DNA from: Coptodactyla brooksi
Taxonomy: Eukaryota; Arthropoda; Insecta; Coleoptera; Scarabaeidae
Direction: 5' to 3'
Assembly: GCA_033557675.1 (NCBI GenBank)
Contig: JAWQRM010000425.1
Coordinates: forward strand, 1 to 22,813
Length of the DNA: 22,813 nucleotides
Below are positions 10,370 to 20,188 of this stretch, one piece after another; position 1 is the first letter of the stretch, and the number at the start of each line of letters is the position of its first letter. Below the pieces are notes generated by a model, which was given only the letters and a program-made list of their open reading frames with translations, had not been told where the DNA came from and ran no database searches. Made by a program: the position numbers and the translations under genes.

Positions 10370-12050
10370 GCTGGCAGCGCCATCTATAAATTAGTGGCCG
10401 CAAGTTTATGTTCTCCGAGGATTCTGATATTCTGAATTCTATCATGTTGCCTAATATTCAACTTTTCGTGGAGTAAGCAATGGTATAATTAATAGTAAAA
10501 AATACACAGTTTTTGGAAATACAAATGATGTATACATAGTACGTAACAGTATAATTATTAAGCATTTTTCTACCGGTTTGGTATTTTATACCTATTATAC
10601 AAGAGTGTGTTCTGAATTGCATAATATATGCTTACATTACATATCACTAAAGTTCAAACTTTAAACAGAGTTAAATACATTGTGTATGATACATTATCGA
10701 CAATAAATCAGAGCAGCAAAAAAAATGAAAATTTCTATGCTTTCCAATTTACAGGTCTCTAGCTTGCTTTGTGCTCGTTTGGTGACCTATACTGCCGACA
10801 GTTTATAAGAACGAAACACTCGAGTATCATGACAAGACCACCACTTCTACCTCTTCTCCACTGGTTTCTCCAACGTCATTTTGATTTGTAGGAGTTCCTT
10901 TCTCACGTCCACTAAATTCTTTAATTACGAGCTCGCCTTCTACTGCTGTAAATACCCATCGTTGTAACTAACGAGTACCACACGTAACAAATTAAAAACG
11001 ATGTAGATATAAAATTTTTCAATATGAGAAAGTTTTCACACTTACTGAGCTCTATGACTAAGGAGGTATATTTTATAACATTGAGGATATTGAATAGAGA
11101 TATACAAACCTTTCTTTAATTCAGGAGAAATGTTTTGAAATGATTTCCCTTCGGCTAGAGAGTGTATACTTGGAAATAGAATTATCTGTTGTTGGGGTAA
11201 ATGTATCCCCTAGTTTCATATAGATAATTTTGTTAAAAAGAAACATGAATATTGATCAATTGTATTCTCATGTATTAATAGGAATACTTTCTTCTAAAAC
11301 TACATCCTTTTCTTCCGTCCACTGCTAGATGTTCATACTATTAGTGATATGATGAATAAATCGGTGTAAATACAATTTTCTTCTGCGGAGGCAACAAGTA
11401 GTAGGACGATTTTTTAAAAGCACTGGATGATTCGAATAGTTTGTCACCCTAATATGGAGCATATGATATTTTGTATTTGGATCACTATTTCTAGATAAGT
11501 TGTATGTATAATTACTATAATTTCCCAATATACTTGAAAACAGTATTGAAACATTAATAACTGACGCAGAAACACCTGTACAGAAATTATTAAAAGAAGA
11601 TTAACGCATCGTAAACTACATCAACAAAATGTTTGTCAGAACGGGATTCAACTTTTATTACAATTCCGTTCATCGGAACGGGATTCTAATAAACCAACAA
11701 TACAATTACTATACGTTATTAGTACAATTATTTTATGAGCGTGAAGTAGTACAAGTATTTAAAGATATCATTGTTTTTCTGTTATAACTTAATAACTATA
11801 GTATTTGTAATAATATTTTGCTTCTTTTAAACCACAATTAATATTGTATTTTATAAAAATCTTATGAATTATATTTAAAGAACATTGCCTCGAAATGCTA
11901 ATTTTACATATACAATTTAATTTTACAAACCTTTTTGTGTTTAATGTATAACGATTTTATTTCAATTTTTGAAGAAATAAGAATTGTTTTCTTGTTGTAT
12001 CTGAAAAGTAATATTTTCCAAGGACAATATGGACCTGTGATTCATGTACT
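10370..12050. other. AT-rich stretch with one small repeat
   Basis: No gene recognised. GAACGGGATTC occurs at 11639-11649 and 11676-11686, with a partly inverted version (AATTCCGTTC) between them at 11662-11671. A 67-codon minus-strand frame at 11325-11528 looks like chance. Confidence 0.5.
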
Positions 12051-12057
12051 ATTAGCC

Positions 12058-12180
12058 CATAGGTTCCCAAAGTGGTCCATACGGACCCCTGGGGGTCATG
12101 GGATGATGCAAGGGATCCGTGGTAAGTAAAAATTATTTTGGTGGTCCGCGAAGAACTACCAGGGGTGCGCGAAGAAGATG
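12058..12180. mobile_element. Second hAT terminus
   Basis: CATAGGTTCCCAAAGTGGTC from 12058 resembles hAT ends of the CAGGGGTTCCCAAAGTGGTC type. It is followed by the hallmark GGTCC...GGACCCCTGGGGGTC run and a GGTGGTCCGCGAAG block near 12140. The GC content is visibly higher than the surroundings. No transposase motif or opposite end was found, so it is a solo end or the edge of a nonautonomous copy. It is a different sequence from the hAT at 7232. Confidence 0.65.
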
Positions 12181-12189
12181 GAAAGTTTT

Positions 12190-13611
12190 GACATAAAAAA
12201 TAACAAAAAAATAAAATCGCGGACGAAATCGACCATGCATAGTTGTAATAACCATTACCATCATAGTTGTATGATTTATTTTATTTATAATTAGTTCATT
12301 GAGTTCCAATATTTTTAATCAAATATTGTCTCTATAATTCTAATATCATTATTCTTCATAGATTTACATATAATTCCTACACCAGATATTAAAATTGAAG
12401 GAAATATGCGTTTGTTTACATTTCTTTTTGTCGTGAAATACTATATTTTGATACTTTAATAATATATTTACCAGAACAGAATTATTAGTAAAATGAGCGC
12501 TATTGAGTAGTTTTTATAGTAGTACAGCATGCGCCTCCACCGCCATTCATAACAATTATGATGATAAGTCTGGTGGAGCTCTACCGTCTACTAAATGAGT
12601 ATAGTATTGAATTTAATAACTATCGCCCGTAGCAGGTTTTAACGTGTTTTTATGTACAAGAAGGATCCTGACAAATTTTCATACAGTAACATGTCTCTAA
12701 TATGACACTATAAAATAGTTGGTCATCGAATCAACAATTCATAACTGTCAATGTGTCATATGAAGTGCATATAAGAAAGTGATACAAAGAGTGGTTTAAA
12801 TTAGCTACCTAATCGAAAGACACCTTACCTATCTACGTAAGTATTTTGATCAGTGCTGTGATGTTAGCCACAGATTCCAGCCATAGATTAAAAAAATTTA
12901 TAATAGTAACTATATTACATATCTAGATTCAAATAACTATCAGGAAAAGATTTGAACACATTTTTTTTATTTATTAATTAAATGACACGAATACGTTAAC
13001 TGCGGGGGCGTTTTCAGTCAAGAGGGGCATCCCTGCTTTGAAAATTCTTTCGCTATTCGATTAAGCATGTTTTGGTGTTGTAAGATCAATTTTAGAAACT
13101 TGCTTATCGCCACCGGAAGCCCGTAACGGTCCGAAAATATCTGTGTTATTGACCACCACCCGTATTCACCTAATATATCACCGTGTGACTATTTTCTTTT
13201 CCTAAACTGAAAATTCCGATAAAAGATTATTTTAAACATAATTCAATGTGTTTTTTTGTATATCTAAAAATTCTCGTTATTTAATACTCGTACAGTGTAC
13301 GTTTTTTAAGGTAGAGTTTAAAACTAGTGTTGAAAAGCCCGACATTATTGACATGTTTCACTACTGAAGCAATGGACCCAAACACAAAACCCCTGCTTCT
13401 TCTATACGATCGCTTTAAAGTTTTGATGCACAAGCTAAAAATTTAAATGTAGTCGATCACTTTTAAAAAATCTTTTAGAGGTTCCAGTGCGACAACAAAG
13501 GATTTCTATTAGTTTCTATGATTTCTAAAATTCATTCTATAAGGAATGGAAAGTATGTGCTCGGTATACTGTGAAAGGCGGGTAAAGTCTATGCTCACTC
13601 ATGTGAAAGTT
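12190..13611. other. Stretch without recognised genes
   Basis: Mostly AT-rich; 12980-13170 is moderately more GC-rich but yields no family motif on either strand. No hAT end inverse to 12058 was found. Confidence 0.5.
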
Positions 13612-13660
13612 GCTAGACGTACGTTTTGCTAAGTAAATTTGTATCATCGGGGCGATGAAA
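13612..13660 (-). ncRNA. Degraded hammerhead-like motif (minus)
   Basis: The minus strand reads CCGATGA (13650-13644), a decayed helix II region, then AAAAC-GTAC-GTC (GTC at 13618-13616) and TAGC. Compared with the copy at 14906-14864, position U4 of the CUGAUGA core is C and GAAA is changed to AAAA; the cleavage triplet GTC and the palindromic CGTACG helix III region remain. It stands head-to-head with the plus-strand copy at 13660-13730. Unlikely to cleave. Confidence 0.5.
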
Positions 13661-13800
13661 AGCTGGTCTCATCAGTCTTTCATCCCTCCCGATGATGCTA
13701 ACTTGGTTAGTGAAACGTACATCGAACAGGTATATTCCAGTTTTTATGTAATGGTGACAATTGTTTAACTTTGTTCCAAACCCACAACTTTACAATAGTG
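13660..13800 (+). ncRNA. Hammerhead-like repeat unit (plus)
   Basis: CCGATGA (13689-13695) is followed by an unpaired T, helix II GCTAAC / GTTAGT (13697-13702, 13706-13711) with a TTG loop, GAAAC (13712-13716), GTAC and the triplet ATC (13721-13723). The upstream flank (AGCTGGT...TCTTTCATC) and about 65 bp downstream (ATGGTGAC...AACTTTGTTCCAAA) match the inverted unit at 14790-14930. Core position 4 is C instead of U, and helix III lacks its closing C-G pair, so it is probably inactive. Confidence 0.6.
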
Positions 13801-14466
13801 CTAAAATTCATTTTAATACACTTCATCACATATCGTGTGTCATGTTGAAATAACTGGAAATTTTTATGTGAACCTTCGTGGAGTTACCGTGACTTATTAC
13901 GATACCGTTATAAAATGTAGAATATTCATATCGAATAGGTTGTCCACAAATCGTGCCATTCATACGAAAAAAGCAAATCCGGACATTAGTCGGAAAGCAC
14001 CAATTACAGTGAGTGCTTTTGGCGTGCAGCAGTTTAATCTAAGATTAAGGCTGGTGGTACACATTCATGAGAGATAGCTGGATCATTAGCGGCACGTACG
14101 TAGTTTTTTAGTACTTGGGTCTAATTCTAGGTGAAATGTACGTTCGAGTAATAACATACAGTGGGGAGATTGTTTGAAAATTTCTCCAGAGCATGTTAAA
14201 AGATAAAGAATAATTATCGTTACTCTGTAGCATGATATCAAATACTTCTGGAGCTAGAGTCGAAACATGCTTACCGGAAATTATCGTAACAGAACTGCCG
14301 TTATATGGCAACATAACATCATGTTTATAAATTAGTACATTATTATACTAACATGTAATGATAATGATTACACATATAACGAAATAGGAGAAGATCATGG
14401 TTTTTCATTCGAGTGAGTAATCGCTGCTACACACCAGTACAATACTATAGCTTTCTACTAGTAACA
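13801..14466. other. Spacer between the hammerhead repeat and the mariner fragment
   Basis: An 80-codon plus frame (13835-14077) and a 68-codon minus frame (14108-14314) show no recognisable domain. I looked for reverse transcriptase or GIY-YIG endonuclease motifs of Penelope-like elements and saw none. Confidence 0.5.
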
Positions 14467-14790
14467 TTAGATTGTTCGGAAAGTAATTTCGTTTTTTTTC
14501 GCAGCAGAGGCGTTAATTGTATTTTAACCAGCCAACTTCATTCTATACCGTATATGCATTATATATTCTGACAGCTGACATTGCAAAGTTTATATGCGAA
14601 AATATTTTGTTTGGTTCTGTGCAATTGTTTTCTTTTCGTGTCTTATGAAATATAGAGAACCAAAAACATCATTTTCGGCACATTTAGCTTTTTTTATTAC
14701 AGAACAGGTAAAAATGCTGTTCAAACGAGAAAAGAATTAGTCGAAATGTATGGAGAAGATGTATTGACAAAATGCCAGTGAAGTTGAGGA
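14467..14790 (+). mobile_element. mariner 5' fragment (TIR, leader, N-terminal codons)
   Basis: TTAGATTGTTCGGAAAGTAA starts at 14467 and is the same TIR as the mariner at 4731-5496. The following 220 bp match that element's 5' region in inverted orientation. Transposase codons GKNAVQTRKELVEMYGEDVL (14708-14767) are the typical mariner N-terminal helix-turn-helix region; a TGA follows at 14780. The rest of the element is missing, and the fragment ends at the hairpin at 14792-14820. Confidence 0.85.
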
Positions 14791-14791
14791 T

Positions 14792-14820
14792 TTGTTACAA
14801 AACCTTTGGTTTTGTAACAA
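14792..14820. repeat. Perfect hairpin at the mariner/hammerhead-repeat junction
   Basis: TTGTTACAAAACC (14792-14804) is exactly inverted at 14808-14820 around a TTT loop. The right arm belongs to the repeat unit shared with 13775-13790 (TTGTTCCAAACCC). The left arm therefore looks like a short inverted duplication of repeat sequence at the mariner breakpoint. Confidence 0.85.
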
Positions 14821-14863
14821 AGTAAAACTAAGTCACCACTACGCCAAAATTTACAGAGAAGAT

Positions 14864-14906
14864 GCTCGACGCACGTTTCGCTAACCAAGTTAGCATCATC
14901 AGAAGC
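14864..14906 (-). ncRNA. Hammerhead ribozyme, type I, short helix III (candidate)
   Basis: Reading the minus strand: GCUU (14906-14903), core CUGAUGA (14902-14896), one extra U, helix II GCUAAC (14894-14889), loop UUG, GUUAGC (14885-14880), core GAAA (14879-14876), C-GUGC-G, cleavage triplet GUC (14870-14868), then GAGC (14867-14864). GCUU and GAGC pair to close helix I. All conserved core nucleotides are present. The one- or two-pair helix III is the form described for hammerheads in Penelope-like retroelements, which tend to act as dimers. Caveats are the bulged U before helix II and a helix I of only four pairs including a G-U. Expected cleavage is 3' of C14868. Confidence 0.7.
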
Positions 14907-14935
14907 GATGAAAGACGAACCACTAGCTGACACAA

Positions 14936-15045
14936 GACGCTATATATACTAAAAGGTGACGCCTAATTGACTCCCAATTGGCCCCTCGCAACCAATAGGA
15001 GACCAACCAAGCGCCACTCCACCTTATCCCCACCACCCGCCCACA
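14936..15045 (-). promoter_or_regulatory. Candidate Pol II promoter driving the hammerhead transcript
   Basis: On the minus strand, a GC box (GGGCGGG, 15042-15036), two CCAAT-type motifs (14992-14996 and 14974-14978, in reverse orientation) and a TATA box (TATATATA, 14948-14941) occur in the standard order. About 30 bp beyond the TATA box is position 14912, just before the first base of the hammerhead. The surrounding 14950-15140 is C-rich on the plus strand and stands out from the AT-rich window. The order and spacing are seen; promoter activity is inferred. Confidence 0.45.
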
Positions 15046-15150
15046 TAAATTCTCCCCGTACAGCGTTTCCCGTCCCCGTGTTATCTAGTCTAAGTATACA
15101 GAGCCCCTGGCCCTACCCTTTACAACCGCCACTCGTCCAGCGTTTCTTCT
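14950..15150. other. GC-rich island, probably part of a retroelement
   Basis: A strongly C-rich plus strand (runs such as CCCCACCACCCGCCCAC) within an AT-rich window suggests an inserted element rather than local DNA. A 61-codon proline-rich plus frame here is a composition artefact. With hammerhead-like motifs on both sides, a Penelope-like pseudo-LTR or a nonautonomous derivative is the best guess. Confidence 0.4.
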
Positions 15151-15319
15151 AACTCTATTAAACCTAGTCTATCAAACTATACAAAGGACTAATCGGTATT
15201 GGCCAAGCCTATTCCTACATTTAACAATTTCTATGCTTTTCTATACATCTTGGAACCCATAAATTTACATTTCTCTACACATGAACACAAAATTCCTGTA
15301 ATAACATTTGACGACACTT

Positions 15320-15380
15320 CTAGTGATGGTCTAAAGTAAGATCGAAACCGGTCAGGAAGAAAATAAATAAATATATTAAA
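15320..15380 (+). ncRNA. Second hammerhead-like motif, CCGG helix III type
   Basis: After CTAGTGATG (15320-15328; the core CUGAUGA is not intact) come helix II GGTCT (15328-15332... AAAGTA) with AGATC (15338-15343), then CGAAAC, CCGG and GTC (15351-15353). GGUCU pairs with AGAUC through one G-U. CCGG is self-complementary, as in hammerheads that work as dimers through helix III. An A-rich tail (AGAAAATAAATAAATATA) follows. The GATGxxCT...AGxTCGAAACCGGTC pattern recurs at ends of invertebrate retroelements as I remember them. The motif order supports common descent from a hammerhead; the damaged CUGAUGA argues against activity. Confidence 0.45.
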
Positions 15381-15384
15381 GCCA

Positions 15385-16778
15385 TTGAAGATTATTATTT
15401 ACTTAAATATACCTCAATATTGATATAAACATGGCAATAAGCGGCAATATTCATGTATGGCAATATGGCAATATTCATGTATGTATATAATTCTTTAGCT
15501 TAAATAAAAGACCAATAAAATTAAATACATTTCAATGAATTGGAAAGAGAGAGATTTGACACAGAAAGGTACACGTCTCATGTAAATACATTCTGTCCAT
15601 GGGGAACACCATAAGGAACTAATCGTAGCGTTAAAATCCGACCTTGACATTATGTGCTAAATGGTAACCTAACTTAACTTCAAATTATAACAGTAATGTG
15701 GTATAATGACACCAAACTGCGAAGAAGACGTATTTTCATCCACGTATCTGGCAACTTATTTTTTTACCATTGATTCCTACGGTTTCACGTCACATTATAT
15801 TTCGCCCTTGGTATATTGCATAAATTTAACTGACACAGTTAAGAAATAAAACTATATCCTGCCACAGAAAACAATATCTGTGCTCATCGTTCTCCGTGTC
15901 AGCGTTCGTATGTTTAATCATAGATTATCAGAACCGTAATTTCAACAGTGTGCATTATCGATGATAGCAATACTTTAGTGCCCAAATTGTATTAACTAGT
16001 TAACTGCGAAATTTATTTTTAAAAATCTCTCATGTGGTCCTAATAAAAACGTTGACGACTATACATGACAAATGCAGGGCAAATACCACTATTATAAAGT
16101 TTAAAACAAAAGGAAACAAACGATAAAATATAACAATAATAATAAGTTTATATATTATTTAAAAAAAATAACAATTCATTGTTGAAAAAATCATTGTTAC
16201 TAAGAATCTCAAAATCGCGCCAAATAATAAAATTCATAAAAAAGAAAAATTAAAAAGGATATAAGTAATTCAATTTGTGTTTTCCATTCCACTTTTTTTA
16301 ATAGACGACGCATCTTCAAAGCGGACTTTCGTTAAATCAGAAAATGTAATCGACTTGTTTTTCCATTATTATATTGTTATATAGCATGTATGACTTGAGG
16401 TGTATAAGATGGACAAAACTTTCTTGTTGCACTTATTTATCGTTTTTTTTTCTTGCAAGTATTTATGATACAATTATTCGAACGCTTCTGTTAACATCGC
16501 CCATTTTTTATCACAATCAAGGACACCTCAGACATGGAATCTCAAACTCATATCCATAATGGTTCTTAACAAAATAATTGACACGGAAGAATTTACTTTG
16601 TAAATTCTAAATACTTATATGTTTAATTTAATTTATACGTGAAAAGTTTATCTTCTTAGATCCTTGACTTTTAATTGCTTTATTAGTGTTATAGACGTTC
16701 CGCATTTTTTGCTAACACGATAATAAGCAATGAGCTAATTATATGAATCACTAAACCGTGGGACTTGCCATTTCTATC
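15385..16778. other. AT-rich stretch, nothing recognised
   Basis: Short repeats of GGCAATAT occur near 15440-15475 (three copies of the GCAATATTCATGTATGGCAA type). Otherwise no gene or element was recognised on either strand. Confidence 0.5.
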
Positions 16779-16817
16779 GTTGAGTTCATTAATCCTACGG
16801 GGATTAATGAACTCGAC
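16779..16817. repeat. 39-bp hairpin
   Basis: GTTGAGTTCATTAATCC (16779-16795) inverts as GGATTAATGAACTCGAC (16801-16817) with one mismatch in 17 and a 5-base loop TACGG. It is not linked to any recognised element. Confidence 0.85.
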
Positions 16818-19122
16818 ATCTCTGAAATTTTGCAACTATCCTAGCCACAACTAACCACAAGAAGAATTCTAAAACGGTGACCAACTAATTAATGTTATTC
16901 TATAAAGATAACTTTTATACAATTAGAGCAATAAATATATTAACCAATATTTTCCTTTTCCAAGATCATAGGCAAACATTAATGTACGCCTTTACCTTCC
17001 ACTGAAACAAACTCACGTTCTTAAAGTTTGGGATTGATTTGAATGCATTTTCGTACAGTGCCTATACCGTAATTATCATAATTATCAGATAAATACTATC
17101 GTACTATGACCATTAGAGATAGCGATATTTCGCAACCAGTGATTTTTTCAACCTGGTGAATGAATCACTGGTAATGATGGCAACAGAAGAACCAAACGTG
17201 AATAGTGATTACTCTACCAATTGTTATAATGTTACATATTTAGTACTGCAGATTGCTATGATTATGATTCCGGTTGGCGAATGCATTACATAATTCTCTT
17301 TTATTGTTGTATGGTTTCGGTAGCACTTTATTTTACTGACAAGTAAAATACATGTAATAAATTTCATACATTTCTTTATCTCTTCACTTCTTTAGTCAGC
17401 GATTCTCAAAGTCTAATTTATTTGACAGTTTTCAGTACTACATCTTTATTTAAAGTAAAAATTATTTCGGTTAGTAAAGAATATGCGTATTTCTTAGTAA
17501 ATGATGACTACGTGCAAGTCTGCAAAGGTTGTTAATGTCACCTCTTTGCATGACGACGTCAGTCACATAAACTAGAGAACACGGATAAACGTTTTCGTCA
17601 TTGTGCATATATTAAGATTTATTTGACAACCTTGAAATGACCTTGTTATCCTGCTTTGTTATTATTTTCTCTACTATACAAGGAATATCACTAGCTTTGC
17701 TGTTCAAAATTTTCTTGATCAATTGATCATCAACCGTAATAATATCAGTTTTAATGACAACAGATTCATTCGAGAAAATGTGGGTACACGTGTGTAGATC
17801 CTTCTTGGGATACAGCTTTTAGAGTCTGCGACCTAACTATACAGTTGGCCTTGAGGTTTACAGACCACTCCTGGAGCTTCAGGTGTAAGTCTCAGTTATG
17901 TTGTTGAGGTCCCACATTTCGCATAAATGGAGCAGTAGCTATTAGTGCGTACAGTTTTTAAATTCTTTTGAAAGGTGTATCCGTGTATAACAGCAGTTGA
18001 TTGCAAACCGGATACAAAACCGATATAAAACAGAGTAAGTATTACAATACAACTTATAAATAACATTTATGGCATTCTGCACGAAGTAATTTAGCATAAT
18101 TAAAGATACCTATTAGACTAATTGATTAATCAATCTTAATTGGTGTTTATTCTAATTTATTCATCTTATTCGTTCTAATTACACAACTATACAGTGCATA
18201 TTTCGAAAAAGGTGCATTTTTTTCGTGTCTTTACAGTAAAACTCTAAGCACGTTTGAAAGACTCTAATATTATAAATTATTCATTAACCTGTTCCAAGAC
18301 ATTACGCGTTTGTAATATATATTCTAACTTTTTACGTTGGCAGTGGAATGCGATATTTTATCTCATGCATTGTACAATCAGGTTTTTATAAGAACTAATA
18401 TTGCATATATCAATGGTACGTTTGTAGTAAAGCCTAGTACCTAATCGGGTACTATACTTTTTAACGCATTTTCTAATGTTCCTTTGATTTTGTGTTTATA
18501 ATTAAATTTTTTCAATGTCGTTTTATACGCCTATATTACCAACAGCTTAACAATGCTTACTGGTTTGCACTATTTTATCATAGCACAATTGGCAATATAT
18601 ATACCAATTAAACCTTTTCTTTTTAATATAAAAATACAATTTATATTTTAAAATAACATACTTCTATCTTGTGAATTTGTAAAGACAAAATTTGTTACAA
18701 GGTCTGTTGTGGTCATTAAATAGAATCGTCGGGTAAGGCCATTTGCATAGAGCAATTAAAATATTAAATATTTTACGCTCCAAATATTTTACACACGTGT
18801 TGATTCCTTAGATTTAACGTTTCTCACGCGCCAAGCAAGATATACGATTACATTATTGCGTTATTTGATACATACATTCCTTCTACATACAGTCGTTGGC
18901 TGAGTCTATTTATACAAGTAACATATTGTATTCATAAAGGGATTGAAGATAAGCCTGCAACTATACAACCCAGCTTACACACACCATATTGCACTAAAGA
19001 CCTATTCTTTAAGCATATCCAATTATCTTTTGTGCAACCAATGCTTTTTAAATGCAATATCTTTCATCAAGAAAAGAATCGTAACCACCTAGCGGATGCT
19101 ATCCTCATATAAAAAGTAAATA
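16818..19122. other. AT-rich stretch with small palindromes
   Basis: No genes recognised. Small inverted repeats are ACCAGTGATT / AATCACTGGT (17135-17144 and 17163-17172), TGATCAATTGATCA near 17716 and ATTGATTAATCAAT near 18119. A moderately GC-rich patch at 17780-17940 reads on the minus strand as LQEWSVNLKANCIVRSQTLK, faintly reminiscent of a reverse transcriptase segment but not enough to call. GTCGTTGGCTG recurs at 18892 and 19140. Confidence 0.5.
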
Positions 19123-19900
19123 GGCAGGTTTCATGCTCTGTCGTTGGCTGTTTTCGATATAGGACTAGAGGGTGCCATGAGAAAAATAGGGATCGAAAAA
19201 ACGGTTATCCAAAACTCGAAACAAGTAATTGTGTATCCGAATGATTTAGCTCTGATTGCGAAAGCTAAGAACGAGCTGGATAAACATTGTTGAAGTTAGT
19301 GAAAGAAGCAGAATATAGAGGCCTGAAAATAAACCAGATACGTCATCATAAATGGTACAAAGAACAAATCTACAAACGTTATCCAACGTATTAAAGCAGA
19401 CAATAGGGTATTCTAGAAAAATCAATGGTTACCGAAAGAAAACAAATAGGTAAAAAAGACAAATCTACGAACTACAATCCAGTAGTAAAACCAGAAAAAG
19501 ATGAAGAATATCTCAAAATATTTGGAAAATACTAAGAAAGTTCTCAGGCCCAAAAAAGATCATGAATATAGATCGCTAATGAATAATGAAATACGAGACA
19601 CAGTGGATAACGAAGACGTGAAGTTTATAAAAGCAAGGCGATGGAGATGGTTTGGACATGTGCAGGGAAGAGATTTTGAATCAACGATTAAAAGAACAAG
19701 AGACTGGAAACCTACAGGATCCATACCTAGAGGAAGATCCAAAACGAGGTTGAGGGATCAAGTATCAAATAGCGAAAGATATCATAAGCATGAATACTGG
19801 AAACTCCTGGAAAATGGAGAAGAATAGATTGCTACAACGAGGACTGCAAAGAAGCATACCAATCTGTCGAACAGATGAAGAAATGAAATGTGGAATACAA
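19123..19900 (+). pseudogene. LINE (non-LTR retrotransposon) reverse transcriptase, C-terminal remnant
   Basis: From 19123 the plus strand reads HALSLAVFDIGLEGAMRKIG, then NSKQVIVYPNDLALIAKAKN. The last corresponds to the YADD active-site region of non-LTR reverse transcriptases, here changed to YPND, so a catalytic aspartate is lost. After a stop at 19291 and a frame change come YRGLKIN and INGTKNKSTNVIQRIKADN (around 19350-19405). The C-terminal domain is best preserved at 19545-19790: ILRKFSGPKKDHEY, then NEDVKFIKARRWRWFGHVQG, DWKPTGSIPRGRSKTR and LRDQV. That is the GHV...RPRGRPxxRWxDxV block of many invertebrate LINEs. Several frameshifts and stops; clade not assigned. Confidence 0.85.
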
Positions 19901-19904
19901 CGCA

Positions 19905-20188
19905 GAGTGACTCAGTCAGACTCTTATTCCGTCAGGAATGCTTGGCCAAATGTATATTCAGATTTGTAAATGGCTGAATTTAACTAATTTGATTATACGT
20001 CACTATAATACACAGCAGAATAAAAAACAATACTGGTGAAATCTCAGAACTCAGTATTGTGCATCTCATTATATTTGTCTATAGATATGATATCAAAAGG
20101 ATGTCTAAATTAGAATGTATTTTCAACTTTAATCGTCTTTTTTATTCGAAAAGTGTGAAATCAAAGCTTTTTTTTTGTATGCGGTTTC
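19905..20188. other. AT-rich spacer, nothing recognised
   Basis: Between the end of the LINE remnant and the hairpin at 20189, no motif or repeat was recognised. Confidence 0.5.

Noticed and set aside
12862..12869. Possible target duplication (TGTTAGCC versus TATTAGCC at 12050-12057) for the second hAT end
   Set aside because: Only seven of eight bases match and there is no inverse hAT terminus beside it.
14721..14933. 70-codon minus ORF through the hammerhead region
   Set aside because: It crosses the mariner/repeat junction and the ribozyme core, so it is a chance frame over unrelated pieces.
14967..15152. 61-codon proline-rich plus ORF
   Set aside because: Explained by the C-rich strand of the GC-rich island; no domain recognised.
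17780..17940. Possible reverse transcriptase or SINE fragment
   Set aside because: Only a faint resemblance in one frame, and no A/B box or 3' tail that would support a tRNA-derived SINE.
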